Source of the DNA: Dermanyssus gallinae
Lineage: Eukaryota; Arthropoda; Arachnida; Mesostigmata; Dermanyssidae
Direction of reading: 5' to 3'
NCBI GenBank assembly: GCA_003439945.1
Contig: QVRM01002755.1
Span: forward strand, 350,001-414,000
DNA length: 64,000 nucleotides
The translations under genes and the position numbers were made by a program. How positions within the stretch are numbered: position 1 is the stretch's first letter; every line of letters begins with the position of its first letter. The notes beneath the pieces are model-generated. The model was given only the letters and a program-made list of their open reading frames with translations. It was not told where the DNA came from and did no database searches. Of this stretch, positions 31,891 through 41,293 are shown piece after piece.

Positions 31891-33639
31891 ATGATGCATC
31901 AACCGAGGTTGGGCGTACTGCCAGAAACACCCCGTCTTCCCTTGGAGATGAGTTTTAACTTTGAAACGCCAGCTGTGCACCGTTCAACACGACGGCGACA
32001 ACAGATCTCAACGCCATCAGCACCGCGTATTACTCCAGCCATCGCATGTATTTACTGCGGTGGATTGTTCAGTGTGGAAGAACCTAAGTGCGATGGATTT
32101 GTATGCATTCATTGTGAGAAAAGAATTAATAAGGAAGTGTTGGAAACAAATCTCTCAAACATTGTGGGAGACCAGCAGAGTCAGAACAGCTGTGATAAAA
32201 ACTATTGTGAAATTGTTGGTAAAACTTTGTGTGCTTTTAAAAATGCTCTTGAAGATCTTAAGAATATGATTTTAACCACCGACAAAAATTACGCTGAAAA
32301 ATTCAAGACCATTTTTAATCAATTGAACAGCCTTAAAGCCTGCTGTAAGGCGCACACAGCTGGCTTCCCCTTCTCCCCCCAAACCAAGATGCCGCCCACT
32401 TTGGCCAGTGTAGCATCGGCTATTGTGCAAAGTCCTGTCATTGTCGATCATGACACTGCAGCAGAACTGGCATCAACCTCTTCCCTTTCCCCAGCACGAG
32501 TGGCATTGCAAGTGGACGCCGTAACAAGCAAGTCCCTGTTGCCGACGGCTGAGGGAGGTGGTGGGGGTGGAGGGATTGTGAAGAATAGCGAGATGACAAA
32601 TAGAGAGCAGACGACGACAAGAGAGTGGAAGCTGGTGACAGCGAAAAGTCGACGGGCGGCGCAGAAGAGGCATAATAAACGCGAGGAGCAGCAGATATAT
32701 AAACATCAACAACTGAACAAAACAACAACAATAGAAGACGAAACAAAATCGAAAAGGAGAGAGATCAACAAGAAGAAAATATCTAATTCAAACGGCACGC
32801 AGCAGTTAATGAGAATGAATCATGAACTGCCCAGAGGCGTTTTAGTCGTTGGCAGCTCGAATGTAAAGCGCGTTAAGACATTTGTGATGAACGCCATCGG
32901 GAATGACAAACGTTGCGATATTAATAGTCATGGAGGGGCAACTATGCGCACTACAATTGAATATGCATTAGGTAAATTGCGCCGTGATACTCGCCGCTTC
33001 AATCTAGTCATTCTCCATTCAGGACTTAATGATGTGATAAATAGTGCTGCACGACAAGGTTGCTCAATTTCCGAAGTATGGTCCGAAATTGAGTGTGCGC
33101 TTAATGATCTTGTCAGTTTTATCTACAAATACAATATTCGACTAATTGTCTGCTCCATTCCCATTGCAGTGGGCTATGAAGAGGAGTGTAGGTATATTAA
33201 CCAACAATTAAGATGCAAATTCGACATGAGTACCATTGTTTTTAAAGATTTTAGTTACATTCAAAAGAAAGCCACAAATATGCATGTTGATGGAGTGCAT
33301 TTTGGAGTTCATGGTGCTCGGTTGGTTGCTCGACATATCTCTCGCGAGATAGCCAACCACCTGGACATAGCCGTCCAGTTGGATCTTACACAACCATCAT
33401 TTAAAAACGGTTGTAAAATGGCGGAACGTAGTTCTTATTTTCGGGACAATATAAAAGCTCCACAAAAATTGAAAATAAAGTCCCATTTCAAGCATCCATT
33501 AAAAATCATCCAGCCCTCCGACTCGGAACCTCCGGTCTACAATTGGCATCATTTTCCCCCTCTACCATCGAATCTAATCGCCCCATTCAATCCAGCAGTT
33601 CCGCCTCCCCCACTCCCCCCGTGGCTACCTGCGCTCTAA
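31891..33639 (+). CDS. LINE ORF1 with zinc finger and SGNH-type esterase domain, intact
   Basis: The frame of 582 codons starts at ATG 31891 (a second ATG follows at once). Near residue 50-75 is a Cys-rich finger: CIYC, then PKC, then CIHC, resembling the PHD-like fingers of CR1 ORF1. A Lys-rich, Gln-rich low-complexity linker follows. From about residue 310 an SGNH-hydrolase-like fold is visible. VLVVGSSN takes the place of the nucleophile block, SHGGATM gives a Gly block, HSGLND is the block-III Asn motif (GxND) and DGVHFG is the C-terminal Asp-x-x-His block. Esterase-bearing ORF1 proteins are established for CR1 and L2 LINEs, where they bind RNA and may contact lipids. The frame is undamaged and its last 97 bases overlap ORF2 in another frame. 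Assignment is strong from the ordered SGNH blocks and the ORF2 downstream. Confidence 0.88.
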   Translation: MMHQPRLGVLPETPRLPLEMSFNFETPAVHRSTRRRQQISTPSAPRITPAIACIYCGGLFSVEEPKCDGFVCIHCEKRINKEVLETNLSNIVGDQQSQNSCDKNYCEIVGKTLCAFKNALEDLKNMILTTDKNYAEKFKTIFNQLNSLKACCKAHTAGFPFSPQTKMPPTLASVASAIVQSPVIVDHDTAAELASTSSLSPARVALQVDAVTSKSLLPTAEGGGGGGGIVKNSEMTNREQTTTREWKLVTAKSRRAAQKRHNKREEQQIYKHQQLNKTTTIEDETKSKRREINKKKISNSNGTQQLMRMNHELPRGVLVVGSSNVKRVKTFVMNAIGNDKRCDINSHGGATMRTTIEYALGKLRRDTRRFNLVILHSGLNDVINSAARQGCSISEVWSEIECALNDLVSFIYKYNIRLIVCSIPIAVGYEEECRYINQQLRCKFDMSTIVFKDFSYIQKKATNMHVDGVHFGVHGARLVARHISREIANHLDIAVQLDLTQPSFKNGCKMAERSSYFRDNIKAPQKLKIKSHFKHPLKIIQPSDSEPPVYNWHHFPPLPSNLIAPFNPAVPPPPLPPWLPAL

Positions 33640-36410
33640 AATGTTTATATTTCAATGCACGCTCGATTGGAAAGAACGATCGGGTTCAATTGCTCAATTC
33701 ATATACCGCCTTACATAATATTGATTTAATTTTTATAACTGAAACGTGGTTAGGTGTAGGCGGAAGACATGTTACAAATAGTGAATTAAGCTGTGATGAT
33801 AGGTATTCAGTACTCCGGTGTGATCGCGGCTCTCGAGGAGGCGGTGTTTGTATATTAGTTAGAAAAACGCTTAAGTTTTGTGAGGTCAAATTAGATGATG
33901 ATATTGAAGCATTAGCGCTTGACGTGTATTCAAAATCGTGTTCAGTCAGGATGGCATGCTTTTATGCTACAAATGCTGGATCGCTGCCTGAGCGCAAGAA
34001 TCGCATAAATAGAATATGTGATTCTTTTGAAAATATATGTGATAGTTCTAAACCAATTTTAATTGTAGGCGATTTTAACCTTCCAAGAATTGACTGGGAA
34101 AATGTGTCCCTTTTAGATTCACAAACCATGGAGGCTACGTTTACAAATGCCTGTATAACAAATGGTTTATATCAGCAAGTGACTGAAATTACGCGTCCTC
34201 CAGTGGATGTAAGAGACTCAAGCGACAAGGTTGGGCCAGAATATATTACAAACTTAAGTGATTTATCTAATCATACAAACAGTCATCTGTCAGATGAATC
34301 AAGCTCAATTTTTACACAAAACGAAGACCCTAAAGGAACATTGATTGATTTGGTTCTTACAACCGATCCAGGTATAATAGAAGATATATCTGTTTTTAAA
34401 TCCCCGATGCCCTCCGACCATAACGCGATCTCTTTTAATCTTTTATTCGATTCCGAATATCCCCCTATTGAGAAGGGAGGGTATAATTTCTTTAAGGGTG
34501 ATTACGACCAAATCATAGAAAAACTGTCACTTGTACCGTGGAGACATATATTCTTAAACTGTGATACCGTAGATGATATGTATAATTGTTTTGTTTCTCA
34601 GATGCACGCTGTGATCGAGGAATTTATTCCCAAACGCACCGGCAAGTCTAAAAATAACACTAGACTTCGTGAGTATATCTCTAGTCTAGAATCACTTATT
34701 GAAAATGATGCGAGTCCGCGGTTTGCGACCAAACTGCGTAGAGCGAGCAGAAGGCTTCGGGTATTGGAAGAATCCAATCTCGATTTTAAAGATTCTAAGT
34801 CGTTTTTTAGGTATGCCAATAAACGCTTAAGGGGTAAAGTGGATATAACAGCACTGAAAACAAGCAATACGGTTATCACTGATGACATCTCCAAAGCAGA
34901 TGCCTTCAAAAACTTCTTTTCCTCTGTTTACGTGGCCCAACCAGGTTCAACAAAAACACTTAGTTTCTCGTCACCAACGCCATCAAGATGTCCGTATTTA
35001 TTTGTGTCGGAATATAATATCTTAAAGAAAATAAATCAACTCCCATCTAAATGTAGCCTCACCCCAGACTGTATCCCTCCATTATTTTATAAAAGAGTGG
35101 CGCATGTTATAACTGAGCCGCTCTCATTAATTTATGCTAAGTCTTACGAAGAAGGTGTTGTGCCTGATTTTTTCCGACAATCCGTAATTACGCCTGTACA
35201 TAAAAAAGGATCTAAGTCGAATGTTGATAACTATAGACCTGTGGCACAATCATCAATAGCGTGTATATTATTTGAAAAATTACTTGTGGATCACATATTT
35301 AACTTCATGCAGTCTGAGGAAATGCTTGACGAGCAGCAACATGGCTTTACTAAGGGCAAATCTACAGCAACGCAGCTAGTTGAAATGGTTCAAGATTGGG
35401 CCATTTATATTAACAAAAAGAAAGCATTTGATTGTATATACTTTGATTTTTCTAAAGCATTTGACAGAGTAAACCATTTTAAACTTTTACAGAAACTAAT
35501 TGACCTAAATATAGACAAGCACACTGTTTTATGGATATCAAGTTATCTAACGAATCGAAGGTTTTGTGTGCGGGTCAACAACAGTTTTAGTCAGTATGGG
35601 GTGTGTCCCTCGGGCGTGCCTCAGGGATCATGCCTGGGCCCATTGTTATTCTGTATATTCATTTTAGATCTTAAAAACGTTATACCCGGAGCCCTTAAGC
35701 ACAAACTATATGCAGATGATCTTAAACTTTACGGGCCATCTGGCACAAAGGCTGACAGGGAAATATTACAGAAAACAATTGACTCCATCTCCGATTGGTG
35801 CGACAAAAATGATATGATCATTTCGGTCCCTAAATGCGCCGTTGTGTGTCTGAAGGAGGGCCACGTCTACACACTTGATGGACAGGAGATACCCAGAGTA
35901 AACAGCATTCGCGATCTTGGGGTTACGATAACACCGGAGCTAGATTTTAACATTCACATTACGCAAACCATTCAATCTGCTAGTCTTATATGTAACATGA
36001 TATTTCGTTGTTTTATTATCGAGTGTCCATTGTTTTATATCCGCCTCTATAATAGCCTTGTACTTCCCAAATTCATCTACAGCTGTGAAGTCTGGCGGCC
36101 GTATTTAAAGAAACATATTGATGCAATTGAAAAAGTTCAGTCTAAATTCCTTCGACGTGTTGCATTGAGATGTAAGGTAGAGCGTAGCAGTCTCGACTTA
36201 CTACCTATATCAGAACGACACTCGAGAGCAGATTTTAAAATGTACGCACGAATATCTCAGTCGAATAGACTCCCCATCTTTTTTAATATTCGAAACAACA
36301 ATCTGCGCAGTACTCAAACCATATCGTCAAAAATAGTTGCACGATCTGACCGAATCAACAATATGTTTTCGTGGCGGATGGCGAGAATGTTGAGAACTAT
36401 GAATTCGTGA
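33543..36410 (+). CDS. LINE ORF2: endonuclease-reverse transcriptase (CR1/L2-like), intact frame
   Basis: Open for about 955 codons, in the -1 frame relative to ORF1. The endonuclease shows LYFNARSIG, TETWLG (about residue 66), GGGVCILV, VGDFNLPRIDW (about 175) and the terminal PSDHN. RT blocks are VHKKGSKSNVDNYRPV, QHGFTKGKSTATQL, motif A FDFSKAFDRVNH (about 634), motif B GVPQGSCLGPLLF (about 692) and YADDLKLYG (about 722). No RNase H is seen. No in-frame ATG precedes the endonuclease; the frame's apparent start is a TTG, and the first internal Met falls after catalytic blocks. Translation probably depends on ORF1, by frameshift or by reinitiation. Both ORFs being undamaged makes this the best candidate for a recently active element in the window. 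Confidence 0.92.
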   Translation: MASFSPSTIESNRPIQSSSSASPTPPVATCALKCLYFNARSIGKNDRVQLLNSYTALHNIDLIFITETWLGVGGRHVTNSELSCDDRYSVLRCDRGSRGGGVCILVRKTLKFCEVKLDDDIEALALDVYSKSCSVRMACFYATNAGSLPERKNRINRICDSFENICDSSKPILIVGDFNLPRIDWENVSLLDSQTMEATFTNACITNGLYQQVTEITRPPVDVRDSSDKVGPEYITNLSDLSNHTNSHLSDESSSIFTQNEDPKGTLIDLVLTTDPGIIEDISVFKSPMPSDHNAISFNLLFDSEYPPIEKGGYNFFKGDYDQIIEKLSLVPWRHIFLNCDTVDDMYNCFVSQMHAVIEEFIPKRTGKSKNNTRLREYISSLESLIENDASPRFATKLRRASRRLRVLEESNLDFKDSKSFFRYANKRLRGKVDITALKTSNTVITDDISKADAFKNFFSSVYVAQPGSTKTLSFSSPTPSRCPYLFVSEYNILKKINQLPSKCSLTPDCIPPLFYKRVAHVITEPLSLIYAKSYEEGVVPDFFRQSVITPVHKKGSKSNVDNYRPVAQSSIACILFEKLLVDHIFNFMQSEEMLDEQQHGFTKGKSTATQLVEMVQDWAIYINKKKAFDCIYFDFSKAFDRVNHFKLLQKLIDLNIDKHTVLWISSYLTNRRFCVRVNNSFSQYGVCPSGVPQGSCLGPLLFCIFILDLKNVIPGALKHKLYADDLKLYGPSGTKADREILQKTIDSISDWCDKNDMIISVPKCAVVCLKEGHVYTLDGQEIPRVNSIRDLGVTITPELDFNIHITQTIQSASLICNMIFRCFIIECPLFYIRLYNSLVLPKFIYSCEVWRPYLKKHIDAIEKVQSKFLRRVALRCKVERSSLDLLPISERHSRADFKMYARISQSNRLPIFFNIRNNNLRSTQTISSKIVARSDRINNMFSWRMARMLRTMNS

Positions 36411-36610
36411 TATAATATTATAAACTTTACTCTTACATATATATCACGCACTGATACTATTGCGTCCTTGTGTATGGTTCATTTTTCTTTATGCGTCTTA
36501 TATTGTGCATTGTATATATTGAATAACCAACTTGTGAATAACCATGTATATAATTATATTCCCTTTGAAAACAATAAAGGAGCACTTGAATGAATTGAAT
36601 TGAATTGAAT
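36411..36610 (+). other. 3' UTR and (TTGAA)n tail of the second LINE
   Basis: The segment ends with AACAATAAAGG then TGAATTGAATTGAATTGAAT, a pentamer tail. Both complete LINEs in the window end in such pentamer repeats, as CR1/L2-group elements do. No target duplication was found. Confidence 0.75.
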
Positions 36611-37290
36611 GTTCGGCTAGAGAAAGAATGCCAGCAAAGGCAAGCAAAATATGAGCTCGTTGTCTGTGACAAATCTCTCAAGAGCCTCAAATAAATGACA
36701 CTGTCTCATTTTCCAATGAAGGCGTCCGTGGTGGTCAAATTTGCTGTTGCAAGGCGGCAGGTGATCATCTATAAAAAGGAATTAAGCTTAGGGTCTTGTT
36801 AGGGGAGTCCGATAATGGCTTTCTGGATCGCCGTTTGTGTATCAGCTTCATTCACTCTTTCTAGCTGCTGAAGTCTTCACGTATACTCCCAACCAGAGGA
36901 GAGGCAACGGCTGACGACATAGAGACATAGAGCTAGAGAAATGTTTCCGGGCAGCTTTGCGTGGGGGGTTTTCGCATATCTGGATCATTAAAAGGGCCGA
37001 AACAAAGGCGGGGCCCGCTACCGCCGTCACGTCAGAGAGACTTACCCCCCTCTCTCCAACTCATTGCATTGCATTTAGGAGAGAAGTCTCTATAAGAGTG
37101 CTAAACCATACATCACAATTGCCCGGAAAGGAGCAAATCACGCTATTGACGAGCATAAAACATCGAGGTAATCACAATGCAAAAGGTGCACCGTCTGATG
37201 GTGCATCGCAACCAGTTCTCATATAAAGGGCACCTCCAAGTCGCCGACCCTGTAGCTAAGGCCATACCTTATAAAGGGATCACACAAAAA

Positions 37291-37347
<57 letters not shown>

Positions 37348-38921
37348 TATGCAGAGTTTTTTCGATGCTGTATCCGACCAGATATAATTGCGGCTACAAA
37401 ATATGACACATTAAAATCGCACTGTACACGCACGTCGTGACCTCCGTGGGCTCACTGAATGCCAAGCGGACAAAATACGCTGCATTTTTTACGGAGTTCT
37501 AAGTAATACACACGCAAAGCCACTAAACGTTTCGTACTTCGACTAGTTTGCTTCGAATCGCCGAATCCGCGCGGTGCTAACTTCTTCAGTCTGCGGGACG
37601 TGTTCTCGAAATGTCGGTAACAAATTTACCCGCGCAAAGCGATCTTCCTCGCATTGGCGTCTCGCAAGTTCGATTTGAGCGAGGCGGTCGGTCGTTGGCG
37701 CAAGGCGCAAACGTATGCACATCGTGCATACGTTTTTCCGGCGAATCCGGCGATGCACCACGTTTTCCTTCCGGCGGTCGTGGAGCTCAAGGAGGCGTAG
37801 TATTTCTTTCACCCTGGGGCATGCTGGTGACGCATCATGTGCGGCGGTGTGGGCCAATAACGTCTAGCCCGGACTTTAAATTAGTTTAGCACGGACCGTT
37901 TTTGCCACGGCTCCGGTGCCAATTGCCACGGATGCCGGAAAACCGGCAACGTATCTCGTCGCAAACAGAACAGAAGTCTTCATGTTTGCGGACTTTTGTG
38001 CTGCCTTTCAACAAATAGCTCTTGCCTAGCCAGGCTCCCAATGTGTTATTTATGCATAAAAATGATTAACTAAAGCCTACGTGGGTAACGAGTATTACCT
38101 TAAGGAATTACCAGGCATATTTTGAGTAAGTTGTTGTTTTACGCTTTTTTTGAAAGTGTGTCCCTATCGAAAGGGCCCACCATTCAACAACAGTACATTA
38201 GATTGAAACGCTACACATGCTCTTACTTAGTGGAGCTTTGCAGCGAGGCTTATACACTAGAGGAAACAAACTTATACATTAGAAGACAAATGTATACATT
38301 AGAGAACAAACTTGCAAGCCAACTGCAAACACAACTTGATTCCATACTTGGCCCTCGGCGTACCGATAATACACGAAGCTCAAAGTTCAACGATTTTGCG
38401 GCTTCATTAATTTCGCTAGCCGCTATAAATTGATCGTCCTTTTCAGCAGCGGTTGTTCAATGGGGATACGAGTAGATCAGATGGCAAAAACAAGTATGAT
38501 CCGATGATTATTATTGTTATTATTATTATGAACGTCTACTGGAGTTTAGGTATATAACGCTCACAAGAGAAGCCACGCTTCCTCTACAAGACGCCAAATA
38601 AAATTATTTTAATATTTGTTTGTTATTATAATTATGATGATGATGAGGATTTTTTTTCATCACCAGCCATAAAAGAAAGTGGTCGGCAGCGTTTTTACCA
38701 TGAGTATGTGAAATAGCCACGTTGTCTATTTATGCATTTGGGCTTCTTGTTTGTTCTAGCAAGGCCTTAAACATCTACCAGAGAGTCGTAGCGAATCTCC
38801 CGAGAGCGATGTCTAAATAGCTGAACTCCAAAGATTGTTTTGTGTATAAATGCATATATACAGGAAGAGAGAGATCACGTGGCTCTACGTTAAGCATAGC
38901 CTCACTTAAATAAACGAAAAA

Positions 38922-38952
<31 letters not shown>

Positions 38953-38994
38953 TAACGCTATGGCGATACGATTCGTTGATTGTGGAGTAATTAT
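36611..38994. other. No gene recognised; A-run/(TA)n and a short perfect palindrome
   Basis: A poly-A run followed by (TA)n lies at 37287-37343. A GC-rich block at 37540-37920 holds opposed frames of about 100 codons without motifs and a palindrome at 37709-37735. Three short CATTAGA(G)GA..CAAA phrases repeat at 38255-38315. A second A-run plus (TA)n ends at about 38954. No gene is supportable. Confidence 0.4.
37709..37735. repeat. Perfect 12-bp palindrome with 3-bp spacer
   Basis: AAACGTATGCAC is followed by ATC and its exact reverse complement GTGCATACGTTT. It could be a dimeric protein-binding site or a tiny hairpin; no context decides. Confidence 0.6.
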
Positions 38995-39415
38995 GGTTTT
39001 CGGGACGGGCGTGTCGAGATTGAGCCTAAAGTGATTTGTCTGGTGGAGTAGATAATTTATGCATTCATTCAATCTCGACGTGCACGTCGGAATACCTCAA
39101 TTTCTTCTCAAGCATGTGAATAGTCGTAAGGTTATGATTTTGAGCTATTGGATGTGAGCGCTAAAAATAGAATTTCAATGTCCGCGAAATCTGTTCTAAA
39201 CAATTATATCGCATATTCTAGCCGGCATCGTGCGCCAGAGGAAGCAGAATTTTCACATTGTACTCCTATGGTGAGCAGTAATATCAGTATAACAGATTTT
39301 AGTAGTTTTACTCTCATTCCGAAATAAAACTTCACCATGTTCTATTGAAATAAATTTTTGCTTTAACGGGCTTTACAGTACTCTAGTTGGTCTCGATTTT
39401 TTTGGAAGACCCTAT
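38995..39415. mobile_element. Half copy of the foldback repeat family
   Basis: Shares ordered blocks with the right arms at 57.9-59.4 kb: ATGCATTCATTCAATCTCGA, the GTCGTAAGGTTATGATTTTG block, GAAGCAGAATTTTCACA, TACTCCTATG, CTCATTCCGAAA, CACCATGTTCTATTG and GCTTTAACGGGCTTTACA. It ends in TTTTTTGGAAGACCCTATAT directly into (TA)n, the equivalent of the ACACCCTGTATA end elsewhere. Only one arm is present; no coding potential. Confidence 0.7.
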
Positions 39416-39873
39416 ATATATATATATATATATAGTTCAAACGTCGTTTATTCATCGGAACTGTATTTTGCAATGCTCAAGTTTTCGGTAAATAAAAATG
39501 GCTGAAAAATAAATCAAACACCACCACGTAAATACATATACATATATAATAGTTGCGACCTACAACGCGGTCACGTGCCCTTCACTCCCCACGTATTTCG
39601 TGTTTTACCTAACAATTGTATCTTGCTCTTGTTTCTCTCAGTGATTACAATTAGTGTGTATCTTTGCGTGCGTACCAACCTACTGCCATAGAAGCACCCG
39701 GAAGCCTTGGCAAGGGTCTAGTTAAAGGTTGTCGCAAATTTCGACATAGTCCAAGTAGTAGGGAGTCTAGCGAGCCTTGAAGTGCGAGAGAACTGAGTGT
39801 TGCGATTGAACCGAATAAATATTTGTTTAACGGGCTTTACAGTACTCTTGCTGGTCTCGAATTTTTTGGAAGA

Positions 39874-39961
<88 letters not shown>

Positions 39962-40349
39962 CAAACGTAGTTTATACAACGGAACTGTATTTTGCAATTC
40001 TTACGTTTTCAGTAAATAAAAATGACTGAAAAATAAATCAAACACCACCAGATAAATACATATACATATATAATAGTTGCGACCTACAACGCGGCTACGT
40101 GCCCTTCACTTCCCACGTATTTCGTGTTTTATCTAACAATTGTATCTTGCTGTTGCTTCTCTCGGTGATTACAATTAGTGTGTATCTTTGCCTGCGCACC
40201 AACCACCACTGCCATAAAAACACCCGGAACACGCCTTGGCAAGACTCTAGCTAGCTAAATATTGTCGCAAATTTCGACATGGTCCAAGTAGTAGTCCACA
40301 TCTAGTGAGCCTTGAACTGCGAGCGTGAGTTTTGCGATTGAGCCGAACA
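39347..40349. repeat. Direct segmental duplication of about 470-530 bp
   Basis: Copy 1 (about 39347-39815) and copy 2 (about 39816-40349) share almost all their sequence, including CGGGCTTTACAGTACTCT, AAATACATATACATATATAA, TTGCGACCTACAACGCGG and TTGTCGCAAATTTCGACAT. They differ by scattered substitutions and by the length of an internal (TA)n tract (about 22 versus about 80 bases). Each copy starts with the terminal part of a foldback-family arm. Confidence 0.9.
39879..39958. repeat. (TA)n microsatellite
   Basis: Pure TA repeat of about 80 bases. The orthologous tract in the other duplication copy (39413-39434) is only about 22 bases, a direct view of expansion or contraction after duplication. 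Confidence 0.95.
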
Positions 40350-40427
40350 TGAGCCGAGCAAGGGCTAACTGCTAATTAGGTTAGGTCGTTTGGGTTGGAG
40401 ACTCATTTGGAGACGTTACGCTAACGA

Positions 40428-40608
40428 GCGAGCCCGGTGGCGTGGCGGCTTGCGTCTGCGCCTCGCAACCGGAGGAGACACAAAGGTGCGCGGGTTCGAA
40501 CCCGACCGCTGCACATTTGTATTTATGGGGGTTGTCCGTCTATGACGCAATGTGAAAAACAGTTCCGTGGACGTTAAATCTTGGCTGAGGGACAGCAGCC
40601 CGAAAACT
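40428..40608 (+). repeat. tRNA-derived SINE family 1, reference copy with perfect target duplication
   Basis: Bounded by an exact 12-bp direct repeat TTACGCTAACGA (40416-40427 and 40609-40620). The head resembles a tRNA promoter: A box GGTGGCGTGGCGG and B box GGTTCGAACCC (40493-40503). The body has ATTTATGGGGG, ACGCAATGTGAAAAACAG, TTCCGTGGACGTTAAATC and a 3' end CAGCCCGAAAA. Length is about 180 bases. No coding capacity; mobilisation depends on a LINE in trans. Confidence 0.95.
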
Positions 40609-40890
40609 TTACGCTAACGACGCCAGCGTGCTAGCGGTTTGCACACTGTTATTTGTGGCGGCAACGCTGCACACAAACTGCTGCCGCACACCGGCACGAT
40701 CCCCGGATAGGCCGGTGTGATCCGGATAGGCCGAATGACGTTTCCTACTTAGACCGTTCAGTGAAAATAACTAGCCCAGTCGTGTCGTCTGTGTCTGTCC
40801 GTTGGCGGACATTGTGTCTGAGTGTGCACATATCCGTGCCCGGGCGAGCGCGTATGCGCATTGAGGTAGCGGACTTAAGATAGTGGTGGT

Positions 40891-41293
40891 TTACATCATC
40901 ATAACATGAACTTATAGACTCTTCATCATCATAACATGAACTCATAGACTCTTCATCATCATAACATGAACTCATAGACTCTTCATCATCATAACATGAA
41001 CTCATAGACTCTTCATCATCATAACATGAACTCATAGACTCTTCATCATCGTAACATGAACTCATGGACTCTTCATCATCGTAACATGAACTCATAGACT
41101 CTTCATCATCATAACATGAACTCATAGACTCTTCATCATCATAACATGAACTCATAGACTCTTCATCATCGTAACATGAACTCATAGACTCTTCATCATC
41201 ATCATAACATGAACTTATAGACTCTTCATCATCATCATAACATGAACTCATAGACTCTTCGTCATCATCATAACATGAACTCTCATAGACTCT
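40891..41293. repeat. 30-bp minisatellite changing to 33-bp units
   Basis: About nine or ten 30-base units (CATCATCATAACATGAACTC plus ATAGACTCTT) are followed by three units of about 33 bases with one more CAT. Both lengths are multiples of three, so the minus strand remains open as repeated SSCYDDEESM or SSCYDDDEES decapeptide-like units within a 224-codon frame (40745-41419). The frame's N-terminal part is Cys- and Leu-rich. Whether it is translated is unknown; no promoter, splice site or family supports a gene. Confidence 0.9.

Noticed and set aside
36957..37857. Opposed frames of 90-104 codons in GC-rich DNA
   Set aside because: Both strands are open, as expected for GC-rich sequence; no recognisable domain.
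40891..41293. CRISPR array
   Set aside because: Units are contiguous with no unique spacers, and the genome is eukaryotic.
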